From contig CALPPS020000054.1 in assembly GCA_943325515.2 (NCBI GenBank), positions 1 to 17,877 on the forward strand: DNA of 17,877 nucleotides. Direction: 5' to 3'. Below the pieces are notes generated by a model that was not told the DNA's origin, did not search any database, and was given only the letters and a program-made list of their open reading frames with translations. The translations under genes were made by a program, and so were the position numbers. Source of the stretch: Flavobacterium psychrophilum. GTDB lineage: Bacteria > Bacteroidota > Bacteroidia > Flavobacteriales > Flavobacteriaceae. Below, in pieces: positions 6,698-13,104 of the stretch. Each line of letters starts with the position of its first letter. Position 1 is the stretch's first letter.

Positions 6698-8265
6698 CAA
6701 AAAAACATGGTTTTAACGCTTCCGATTTTGAACAAATCAAAGTTCATGGTATTTCATTATATAAAATTGAAAGCGAATTATTGTTATTTCAATCTGGAAT
6801 TCCTAAAATATATCTAGAAAAACCGGCTACCATCAATAATGGAATTTTAAAATTATCCAAAGAGGAATTTCAAAAATTTGCTAACCATTTCGATTCAAAG
6901 AACTCAAATTTAAAACTTAAAAAGTTTGTTCCAGCTTCTGGAGCTGCCACGAGAATGTTTAAGTTTTTGAATGAATTTTTAAATGAATTTGATATAGAAA
7001 ATGAAACTATAAACGCTTACATTAATAGAAAAAAAGATAGAAACTTATCCATTTTTTTAGCCGGAATTGAAAAATTTCCATTTTACGAAGAAGTAAAATC
7101 TAAAGTAAAAAGTTTAGTTGACAATTATTATTCTCTAGAAAGTCACGAAAAAAGCTATCATTTCATTAAAACCATGTTGGCTGCCGAACATTTTGATTTT
7201 GCTAATAAACCAAAAGGAGCTTTAAATTTTCATAAATACGATACTCATATTGCCACACCGTTAGAAGAACACCTTAACGAATGTGTTTTTTATGCCGAAT
7301 CCAATAAGGTATCTAATTTGCATTTTACCGTTTCGGAACATCATGAAAATTTATTTCAAAAAATTGTTGATGATGTTAAAGAAAAAGTAGAAAATGAATC
7401 CAATACCAAACTCAATATTGGATTTTCCTATCAAGACAAAAGCACTGACACTATTGCCGTTGATATGCAAAATAAACCTTTTAGAAATGAAAAAAGCGAA
7501 TTGGTTTTTCGTCCTGGCGGACATGGAGCTTTAATTAATAATTTGAATACTCTTGATTCCGATATTATTTTTGTTAAAAATATAGATAACGTTATTCAAA
7601 ACCATATCGAAGATATAACACTTTATAAAAAAGGATTAGCTGGTATTTTATTGGAATTTCAACAAAAAGTTTTCGAGATCTTAACCGTCATTGATAATCA
7701 AGATATTAATGAAACTACAATCCAAGCAACAATTGATTTTATGCAAAACAAATTGAATATTGATGTTTTAGATGATTTTTATAAATACACTCTAGAAGGT
7801 AAAATGGATTATATAAAAACCAAACTAAACCGACCAATTCGAGTTTGTGGTATGGTTAAAAATGAAGGTGAACCTGGCGGTGGGCCATTTTGGGTAAAAA
7901 GTGCCAAAGGAAATGTATCACTGCAAATAGTGGAAAGTTCTCAAGTGGATACTCAAAATCCTGAACAAGTAGAAATCTTGGCGAAAGCTACCCATTTTAA
8001 TCCGGTAGATTTAGTATGTGCTACCAAAAATTACAAAGGTGAAAAGTTTGATTTAACTGAATTTATCGATCATAGCTCAGGATTTATTGTGCACAAAAAC
8101 AACAAAGGCAAAGAATTAAAAAGTTATGAATTGCCAGGTTTGTGGAATGGTGCTATGGCAAAATGGATAACTGTTTTTGTCGAAGTGCCACTGATTACTT
8201 TCAACCCAGTGAAGACAGTAAATGATTTGCTCAAACCAGCACATCAACCAAAGTATGAAAACTGA
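6664..8265 (+). CDS. DUF4301 family protein, possible nucleotidyltransferase-like enzyme
   Basis: A 533-residue soluble protein without signal peptide or membrane spans, recognised as the Bacteroidota DUF4301 family. Its function is not established. Visible motifs resemble, in order, those of the UDP-sugar pyrophosphorylase fold: FVPASGAATRMFK (88-100), PKGALNFHKY (183-192), FTVSEHHENLF (221-231), SYQDKSTDTIAVD (255-267), RPGGHGALINNL (283-294), SDIIFVKNIDNV (299-310) and CGMVKNEGEPGGGPFWV. This similarity is my own reading, not a search result. The only in-frame ATG near the beginning is at 6664, 34 bases inside pnuC; the next Met is residue 98, which would cut off the first motif, so the overlap is accepted. 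arfB starts 11 bases before this gene's stop. Confidence 0.82.
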   Translation: MEENSKRKDSLAKKHGFNASDFEQIKVHGISLYKIESELLLFQSGIPKIYLEKPATINNGILKLSKEEFQKFANHFDSKNSNLKLKKFVPASGAATRMFKFLNEFLNEFDIENETINAYINRKKDRNLSIFLAGIEKFPFYEEVKSKVKSLVDNYYSLESHEKSYHFIKTMLAAEHFDFANKPKGALNFHKYDTHIATPLEEHLNECVFYAESNKVSNLHFTVSEHHENLFQKIVDDVKEKVENESNTKLNIGFSYQDKSTDTIAVDMQNKPFRNEKSELVFRPGGHGALINNLNTLDSDIIFVKNIDNVIQNHIEDITLYKKGLAGILLEFQQKVFEILTVIDNQDINETTIQATIDFMQNKLNIDVLDDFYKYTLEGKMDYIKTKLNRPIRVCGMVKNEGEPGGGPFWVKSAKGNVSLQIVESSQVDTQNPEQVEILAKATHFNPVDLVCATKNYKGEKFDLTEFIDHSSGFIVHKNNKGKELKSYELPGLWNGAMAKWITVFVEVPLITFNPVKTVNDLLKPAHQPKYEN

Positions 8266-8656
8266 TATACTTCTCTCAGAACTTCAGTTCAAAGCCGTTA
8301 GAAGTTCAGGTGCTGGAGGACAAAATGTCAACAAAGTGTCTTCCAAAGTGGTATTGACGTTTAATCTAAATAATTCTAAAGCATTATCTGAAGAAGAAAG
8401 AGAGTTGCTAAAAACCAAATTAGATTCAAAATTATCTTCCGAAAAAGTATTGATTTTAAACTGCGATGAAGATAGAAGCCAACTAAGAAATAAAGATATA
8501 ATCATTAAACGTTTTTTGGAATTACTAAAAAATGGTTTGATGGTTCCAAAGAAAAGAAAAGCTACCAAAATTCCTCGTTCCGTCATCGAAAAAAGAATCA
8601 AAGCCAAACGTAATCTTTCAGAAATCAAACAAAACAGGAGAAAACCTGATTTTTAA
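8255..8656 (+). CDS. arfB: Alternative ribosome-rescue peptidyl-tRNA hydrolase ArfB (YaeJ)
   Basis: A 133-residue release-factor homologue. It frees ribosomes stalled at mRNA ends by hydrolysing peptidyl-tRNA, with the basic C-terminal tail lying in the empty mRNA channel. The catalytic GGQ loop is present early (SSGAGGQNVNKVSSKV, about residues 17-32), and the tail is strongly basic (KKRKATKIPRSVIEKRIKAKRNLSEIKQNRRKPDF). There is no stop-codon-recognition domain, as expected. The ATG at 8255 (MKTDILLSELQ) is preferred over the upstream ATG at 8222, because it gives the family's normal length and N-terminus; the 11 extra residues are only a reading of the DUF4301 gene's end in another frame. 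It overlaps that gene by 11 bases and closes the operon. Confidence 0.93.
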   Translation: MKTDILLSELQFKAVRSSGAGGQNVNKVSSKVVLTFNLNNSKALSEEERELLKTKLDSKLSSEKVLILNCDEDRSQLRNKDIIIKRFLELLKNGLMVPKKRKATKIPRSVIEKRIKAKRNLSEIKQNRRKPDF

Positions 8657-8671
8657 TTTCAAAATAATTAC

Positions 8672-8703
8672 TTTGATAATTATAATAAAGAGTTATATCT
8701 TTG
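8672..8703 (+). promoter_or_regulatory. Promoter of the TPP riboswitch and TonB receptor transcript
   Basis: TTTG at 8672-8675 and TATCTTTG at 8696-8703 are 20 bases apart, a full match to the Bacteroidota pattern. Transcription would start near 8710, exactly where the riboswitch stem begins. Confidence 0.8.
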
Positions 8704-8708
8704 CCTTG

Positions 8709-8792
8709 TCTCAAAAGGGGTGCTCTAAATTACGAGCTGAGATTATACCCAATGAACCTAGAACAGGTAATGCTGTTTAGGGAGGGCTGAGC
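8709..8792 (+). ncRNA. TPP riboswitch (THI element)
   Basis: The aptamer shows the conserved blocks in order: GGGGTGC (8717-8723), P3 hairpin GCTC/GAGC (8722-8725 with 8734-8737), CTGAGA (8737-8742), ACCC (8747-8750), GAACCT (8754-8759), GGTAATGC (8766-8773) and AGGGA (8779-8783). CTCA (8710-8713) and TGAG (8788-8791) close the P1 stem. It senses thiamine pyrophosphate and normally lowers expression of the gene downstream, here a TonB-dependent receptor. It is followed by two hairpins that probably form the expression platform. Confidence 0.95.
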
Positions 8793-8798
8793 GTTAAG

Positions 8799-8819
8799 AA
8801 AATGTTCGGTGAACATTTT
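8799..8819 (+). promoter_or_regulatory. Hairpin in the riboswitch expression platform
   Basis: AAAATGTTC (8799-8807) and GAACATTTT (8811-8819) form a 9-bp stem with a GGT loop. It can be extended imperfectly outward by CGTTA/TAGCG-like pairing from 8792 to 8824. It lies between the aptamer and the terminator and may be an antiterminator or a spacer helix; the sequence does not decide which. Confidence 0.6.
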
Positions 8820-8829
8820 TAGCGAAAGA

Positions 8830-8856
8830 GCCAGCAGGCGCCGCTGGCCTTTTTTT
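8830..8856 (+). terminator. Riboswitch-linked intrinsic terminator
   Basis: GCCAGC (8830-8835) and GCTGGC (8843-8848) form a GC-rich stem with a 7-base loop, followed by CT and six more T to 8856. It lies 76 bases before the TonB receptor start and downstream of the TPP aptamer, the position expected for conditional termination. Confidence 0.8.
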
Positions 8857-8910
8857 ACGCTTTGCAAGAGTATCAATTTAATTTTTAACCAAAGAATAAT
8901 TACCTCTTTT

Positions 8911-8934
8911 TATTCGTAACATTTTTTACGAATG
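8911..8934 (+). promoter_or_regulatory. Hairpin covering the start codon of the TonB receptor
   Basis: ATTCGTAA (8912-8919) pairs perfectly with TTACGAAT (8926-8933) around a 6-base loop. T8911 and G8934 can add a wobble pair. The 3' arm contains the ATG at 8932-8934, so the helix would hide the start codon from ribosomes. This could be a second, translational layer of control. Confidence 0.55.
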
Positions 8935-11088
8935 AAAACCTTATTAAACAACAGAAGCAAGAAAGTCTTTTATTTTCTCTTTCTTCTTTCTTCTTTCTTC
9001 TCCTTTTCTCAAGAAAAAGTAAAAGACACCACCAAAGTCAACCTACTCGATGAGGTTTTGGTATCTGCGGTTCGTGTGACAACAAAAACACCAGTTTCGT
9101 TTACTAATCTAGACAGAAAAGAAATTAAACTCAGAAATCTTGGTCAAGATATTCCCATCCTGATGAATTATATGCCATCGGTAGTCACTACTTCCGATGC
9201 TGGAAATGGTGTGGGCTACACAGGAATTCGTGTTCGTGGTAGTGATGCTACACGCGTGAACATAACCATCAACGGCATTCCATATAATGATGCAGAAAGC
9301 AGCGGAACCTATTGGGTAAACATGCCCGATTTTGCTTCTTCGGTGGAGAGTTTGCAATTACAACGCGGTGTGGGAACTTCAACCAATGGTGCTGGAGCTT
9401 TTGGGGCAAGTTTGAACTTACTGACCGATAGTTTTTCAAATGAAGCCACTGGCGAAATTTCTAATGCTGCCGGAAGTTTTACCACTAGAAAGCATACTGT
9501 GAAATTTAGTTCAGGACTTTTAAATAATCATGCTGAAAAAAATTTAACACGAGGTTTTGAATTGGCAGGAAGATTATCCAATATTGACTCGCAAGGATAT
9601 ATTGATAGAGCTTCATCTGATTTAAAATCTTATTTTTTGCAAGTCACCTATGTGGGTAAAACTACTTTAATCAAAGCCTTAGTTTTTGGTGGAAAAGAAA
9701 AAACCTATCAATCTTGGTACGGTGTTGATGGTGAAACATTAAACAATGAAAGAACCTTTAATTACGCTGGAATGTTTACGGATGTTAATGGCGATACTCG
9801 TTATTACGACAATCAAACCGATAATTATCAGCAAGATCATTATCAATTACATTGGAATGAAAGACTTTCAGAAAACTGGAGTAGTAACATGGCTTTGCAT
9901 TATACCAAAGGAAAAGGGTATTATGAAGAATATCAAAATGCACAGAATTTTGCTGATTATGGTTTAACACCTATTCTTATTGAGGCTACAATCATCAACA
10001 CTACAGATTTAATTCGTCAAAAATGGTTAGATAATGATTTTTATGGAACAACTTTCTCTGCTAATTACAAGAAAGATAAGTTGGACATTATTATTGGTGG
10101 CGGTTGGAACAACTATAAAGGAAAGCATTTTGGTAAAGTAATTTGGGCACGATATGCTTCTTCTAGCGAATTGGGAGATAATTACTATAATGATGTTGCC
10201 ACAAAAACAGATGGCAATATTTTTGCTAAAGTCAATTATCAAGTTACAGATAAAATAAGTCTATATGGTGATTTACAATACCGAAATGTAAATTATAAAG
10301 CCGATGGTATCCAACCAACTTTAGTTAATGACACGTTTAACTTCTTTAATCCAAAAGCGGGGATGAATTACAGTTTTAATGCTAAAAATATTTTCTATTT
10401 CTCCTATGCTAAAGCTAATCGTGAACCCAATCGAACCGATTATGAAGGTGGAAATGTAAAATCTGAAAAACTAGATGACTATGAATTGGGTTGGCGATAT
10501 GTTTCAGAGAAAATCAAAATCAATACTAACATCTATTATATGGCCTATAAAGACCAATTAATTCTGACAGGAAACCTAGACAATGTTGGCAATCCGATAC
10601 GTTCTAATAGTGAAAAAAGTTACCGTTTAGGCCTTGAGGTTGATGCGATTATTGCTTTTACAAAAAAAATTATCATTCGTCCTAATTTTACTTTAAGCCA
10701 AAACAGTAATGTCGATTTAAAAGTAGCTGGAGCAAATGTTGGCACAAAAGACATTGCCTATTCTCCATCAGTAATTGCAGGTAATATTTTAGTTTATAAA
10801 CCAACAGAAAGTTTGCAAGTTGCTTGGCTTTCAAAATATGTGGGGGAACAATTCATGAATAACATAGAGTTGCCTGCCGCTAAGTTGGTAGATTACCTTG
10901 TAAACGATTTCAATATTGCATACGAAATCAAAGCTAAATCGGTTTTTAAATCCATTGTTTTGACAGGCTTGGTGAATAATATATTAGACAAACAATATGT
11001 TTCAAATGGTTACATGTATGATGTTTATCCTTATTATTATCCTCAAGCTGGAATTAATTTCTTAGCAGGAGTAACTTTGAAATTTTAA
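8932..11088 (+). CDS. TonB-dependent outer-membrane receptor, probably for thiamine or a thiamine phosphate
   Basis: A 718-residue outer-membrane transporter. Residues 1-27 are a signal peptide ending FSFSQ. A TonB-box-like segment, LLDEVLVSAVR (38-48), comes next, then the plug domain (about 60-165) with IRVRGSDATRVNITINGIPYND (99-120) and QRGVGTSTNGAGAFGASLNL, and then the barrel. The last strand is YPQAGINFLAGVTLKF, ending in Phe as usual for barrel insertion. The N-terminal carboxypeptidase-like domain common on SusC-type receptors is absent, so this resembles a classical vitamin or siderophore receptor. Substrate assignment rests on the TPP riboswitch in the leader; no thiamine-specific residue can be pointed to. 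The stop overlaps the convergent lipoprotein gene's stop by 4 bases. Confidence 0.92.
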   Translation: MKTLLNNRSKKVFYFLFLLSSFFSFSQEKVKDTTKVNLLDEVLVSAVRVTTKTPVSFTNLDRKEIKLRNLGQDIPILMNYMPSVVTTSDAGNGVGYTGIRVRGSDATRVNITINGIPYNDAESSGTYWVNMPDFASSVESLQLQRGVGTSTNGAGAFGASLNLLTDSFSNEATGEISNAAGSFTTRKHTVKFSSGLLNNHAEKNLTRGFELAGRLSNIDSQGYIDRASSDLKSYFLQVTYVGKTTLIKALVFGGKEKTYQSWYGVDGETLNNERTFNYAGMFTDVNGDTRYYDNQTDNYQQDHYQLHWNERLSENWSSNMALHYTKGKGYYEEYQNAQNFADYGLTPILIEATIINTTDLIRQKWLDNDFYGTTFSANYKKDKLDIIIGGGWNNYKGKHFGKVIWARYASSSELGDNYYNDVATKTDGNIFAKVNYQVTDKISLYGDLQYRNVNYKADGIQPTLVNDTFNFFNPKAGMNYSFNAKNIFYFSYAKANREPNRTDYEGGNVKSEKLDDYELGWRYVSEKIKINTNIYYMAYKDQLILTGNLDNVGNPIRSNSEKSYRLGLEVDAIIAFTKKIIIRPNFTLSQNSNVDLKVAGANVGTKDIAYSPSVIAGNILVYKPTESLQVAWLSKYVGEQFMNNIELPAAKLVDYLVNDFNIAYEIKAKSVFKSIVLTGLVNNILDKQYVSNGYMYDVYPYYYPQAGINFLAGVTLKF

Positions 11089-11501
11089 TTGGTAACATAT
11101 AAATATCCTCCGTTAACATCTACACGATATTGTTTCATAGGATATTGCTGTCCTGGACTTTGTCCTGAGAACAAATTGTAAACAGTGCTATCACAACTAC
11201 AAGTGGCATTTATGCCATTTATAGTCATTGGTGTGGCACAAGTGCTATAAGTTTGATTTGGGCAAGCTAAATCAAAAGCGACATAATTATTTCCAGCGTT
11301 GAAAACCACAATTCCTCTGGCACCTTGAGAATAATCTACAATATGATTGCTGGCAAACTGCAGATGACTATAATCAGGTAAACTCAAATTTATTTGAAGA
11401 TTAACAGAATAATTAGGAATATTAGGATTATTATTAATACTTCCCGTGTCACAACCTAAGACAAATGGCAATACTAACAATAAAATAAAAATTTTATACA
11501 T
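11085..11501 (-). CDS. Lipoprotein with a Rieske-like fold lacking the cluster histidines
   Basis: A 138-residue protein with a lipobox VLGC (lipidated Cys17), so it is anchored to a membrane outside the cytoplasm. The second half follows the Rieske ferredoxin pattern: GIVVFNAGNNYVAFDLACPN (63-82), then CSCDSTVYNLFSGQ (101-114), then PMKQYRVDVNGGYLYV. Rieske proteins use CxH in box 1 and CxxH in box 2. Here box 1 is C80-P-N82 and box 2 is C101-S-C103-D104, so both histidines are replaced. Cys88 and Cys103 match the extra disulfide cysteines of bc1-type Rieske proteins. A normal 2Fe-2S Rieske cluster is therefore unlikely; the fold may be structural, or may bind something else through four cysteines. 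It is convergent with the TonB receptor, overlapping 4 bases. Confidence 0.8.
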   Translation of the reverse strand: MYKIFILLLVLPFVLGCDTGSINNNPNIPNYSVNLQINLSLPDYSHLQFASNHIVDYSQGARGIVVFNAGNNYVAFDLACPNQTYSTCATPMTINGINATCSCDSTVYNLFSGQSPGQQYPMKQYRVDVNGGYLYVTN

Positions 11502-11576
11502 ATAAATTTATTTGAATTACTATGGTTTAACAAATTTAATTTAATTAACTTTGACATATGTTAAAACGCAAACAAA

Positions 11577-11606
11577 TTTGAAATAAATTAAAAAATAATA
11601 TCTTTG
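11577..11606 (+). promoter_or_regulatory. Promoter of greA
   Basis: TTTG at 11577-11580 and TATCTTTG at 11599-11606 are separated by 18 bases, matching the Bacteroidota pattern. The expected start of transcription is near 11613, immediately before a terminator-like hairpin. Confidence 0.8.
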
Positions 11607-11613
11607 CAAAAAG

Positions 11614-11639
11614 AAATCCCGTTGCGATGGGATTTTTTC
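11614..11639 (+). terminator. Terminator-like hairpin in the greA leader
   Basis: AAATCCC (11614-11620) pairs with GGGATTT (11629-11635) around an 8-base loop and runs into a T-tract ending TCT. It sits between the greA promoter and the start codon at 11662. Because it begins almost at the predicted transcript 5' end, it may protect the mRNA or cause early arrest rather than act as an ordinary terminator. Confidence 0.6.
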
Positions 11640-11661
11640 TATTTATATAAATGATGAAATT

Positions 11662-12138
11662 ATGAGTACAGTATCTTATTACACAGCAGAAGGATTAAAA
11701 AAATTAAGAGAAGAATTAGATCAACTTAAAAGTATAGAAAGACCAAAAGCTTCGCAAGCAATTGCTGAAGCAAGAGATAAAGGTGACTTGTCAGAGAACG
11801 CAGAATATGACGCTGCCAAAGAAGCACAAGGCATGTTAGAAATGAGAATTTCCAAAATGGAAGAAGTATATTCAAACGCCAGATTGATTGACGAGTCACA
11901 ACTTGATGTTTCCAAAGCATTGGTCTTATCTAATGTGAAAATTAAAAATCAAGCTAACGGAATGGAGTTAAAATATACTTTAGTGGCCGAAAGCGAAGCC
12001 GATTTAAAAACTGGAAAGATATCCGTGAGTTCTCCAATTGGTAAAGGATTATTAGGGAAAAAAGTGGGTGAAATTGCAGAAATCAGCGTTCCCAATGGAA
12101 AATTAAATTTCGAAATTTTAGAAATCTCTAGAGACTAA
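11662..12138 (+). CDS. greA: Transcription elongation factor GreA
   Basis: A 158-residue factor, the normal length. It inserts its coiled coil into the secondary channel of RNA polymerase and triggers cleavage of backtracked transcripts so that elongation can resume. The N-terminal coiled coil includes LKKLREELDQLKSIERPKAS and the tip motif DLSENAEYDAAKEAQ (about residues 42-56), whose acidic residues (the Asp and Glu of DLSENAEYD) support RNA cleavage. The C-terminal FKBP-like domain includes SPIGKGLLGKKVGEIAEISVPNG. The ATG at 11662 (MSTVSYYTAEGLKKL) is chosen over the nearby ATGs at 11651 and 11654, which are out of frame or followed by stops. The gene has its own promoter and a hairpin leader. 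Confidence 0.96.
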   Translation: MSTVSYYTAEGLKKLREELDQLKSIERPKASQAIAEARDKGDLSENAEYDAAKEAQGMLEMRISKMEEVYSNARLIDESQLDVSKALVLSNVKIKNQANGMELKYTLVAESEADLKTGKISVSSPIGKGLLGKKVGEIAEISVPNGKLNFEILEISRD

Positions 12139-12142
12139 TTAA

Positions 12143-12177
12143 TTAGTATTTAGTGTTCAGTTTCTAGTGTTCAGTTG
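12143..12177. repeat. 7-base tandem repeat between greA and the HIT gene
   Basis: Five degenerate heptamers in a row: TTAGTAT, TTAGTGT, TCAGTTT, CTAGTGT, TCAGTTG (12143-12177). The pattern is roughly TYAGTGT, with an almost exact 14-base double unit. It starts 4 bases after the greA stop and fills most of the 56-base gap. Confidence 0.75.
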
Positions 12178-12194
12178 TTTTTAAAAACGAAAGA

Positions 12195-12584
12195 ATGAGT
12201 TCTATTTTTACCAAAATAATCAATGGAGAAATTCCTTGTTACAAAATTGCTGAAGACGAAAACTACTTGGCTTTTTTAGATGTAAACCCCAATGCAAAAG
12301 GACATACACTTTGTATTCCAAAACAAGAAATCGATAAGATTTTTGACATGGAAGAAGAATTGTATCTAGGATTGATGAAATTTTCAAGGAAAGTGGCCAA
12401 AGCTTTGGAGAAAACTGTTCCATGCAAAAGAATTGGCCTAGCAGTAGTTGGTTTAGAAGTGCCACATGCGCATGTGCATTTAATTCCGCTTCACGATATG
12501 GATGATATGCGCTTTCAAAGAAAAACGATTTTAACTAAAGAAGAGTTTGAAAAATTGGCGAAGGCCATAAGGTCCAATATTTAA
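12195..12584 (+). CDS. HIT family nucleotide hydrolase (HINT-like)
   Basis: A 129-residue cytoplasmic protein of the histidine-triad superfamily. Members hydrolyse nucleoside phosphoramidates or dinucleotides such as AMP-linked compounds. Residues 1-45 are typical (IFTKIINGEIPCYKIAEDENYLAFLDVNPNAKGHTLCIPK), and the triad is H91-A-H93-V-H95-L-I-P, where the middle histidine is the expected nucleophile. In most bacterial HINT proteins a glycine-rich segment such as GQ(S/T)V precedes the triad; here the corresponding segment is AVVGLEVPHAHVHLIPL. The gene lies 56 bases after greA on the same strand and may be co-transcribed with it. The physiological substrate is unknown. Confidence 0.93.
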   Translation: MSSIFTKIINGEIPCYKIAEDENYLAFLDVNPNAKGHTLCIPKQEIDKIFDMEEELYLGLMKFSRKVAKALEKTVPCKRIGLAVVGLEVPHAHVHLIPLHDMDDMRFQRKTILTKEEFEKLAKAIRSNI

Positions 12585-12700
12585 TGAATAGTCAAGTTGT
12601 TTTAACACATATTTCAAATCCTTACTGCTATCAGATTAAATTGGTTACATTAGGGATAACAAATCTGGGATATTTGTGTTAATATAATTATTTTAAATCA

Positions 12701-13087
12701 TCAAATATTATAATTATTACTTTCATCTTTACTAGGTGAGCAAAGTAGTATAATTACATAAAATATACCTCCAGGGATAAAAGAAAAAAAAAGGTTTTTC
12801 CCACTTCGAGCACTATCATGTAGCCTTCTGATTAATATAGCTACAAAACCAATTAGTAAATAAATAAGTCCAAAAAAATAGGCCATCCAAAGAATAGTAC
12901 TAGTTATTTCATATAGTTTTCCATTTGACATTAATTGAAGCATAAACAATAAGAACCAAAAAAATAAAAAAACAACTATAGGAAATAAAATTATATTAAA
13001 TAATATAAAAATTAAAAGTTCTTTTCTATTAGTTCTACCTTCATAATCAAAAAAAGAATTCATCAAATCAAAGTAAATTTCTTTCAT
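12701..13087 (-). CDS. DUF805 family membrane protein
   Basis: A 128-residue inner-membrane protein of unknown function. It has the family layout: an N-terminal amphipathic stretch with FFDYEGRTNRKE (12-23), hydrophobic spans at about 24-50, 63-86 and 99-117, and the signature RRLHDSARSGKN (87-98) between the second and third. The C-terminus ends SPSKDESNNYNI, the usual hydrophilic Asn-rich end. It is preceded 17 bases upstream by the lipoprotein gene on the same strand, so the two may share a transcript. DUF805 proteins are widespread and have no agreed role; some sit near phage or stress genes, but nothing here points to that. Confidence 0.88.
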   Translation of the reverse strand: MKEIYFDLMNSFFDYEGRTNRKELLIFILFNIILFPIVVFLFFWFLLFMLQLMSNGKLYEITSTILWMAYFFGLIYLLIGFVAILIRRLHDSARSGKNLFFSFIPGGIFYVIILLCSPSKDESNNYNI

Positions 13088-13104
13088 AAAGTAAGTTTTA
13101 ATTA

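Noticed and set aside
8222..8254. Longer start for arfB
   Set aside because: The extra 11 residues are an out-of-frame reading of the DUF4301 gene end; ArfB proteins begin close to the ILLSELQFKAVRSSGAGGQ segment.
12602..12682. Inverted repeat TTAACACA ... TGTGTTAA after the HIT gene as a terminator
   Set aside because: Arms are 65 bases apart with only patchy inner pairing and no T-run; could be a weak structure but is not supported as a terminator.
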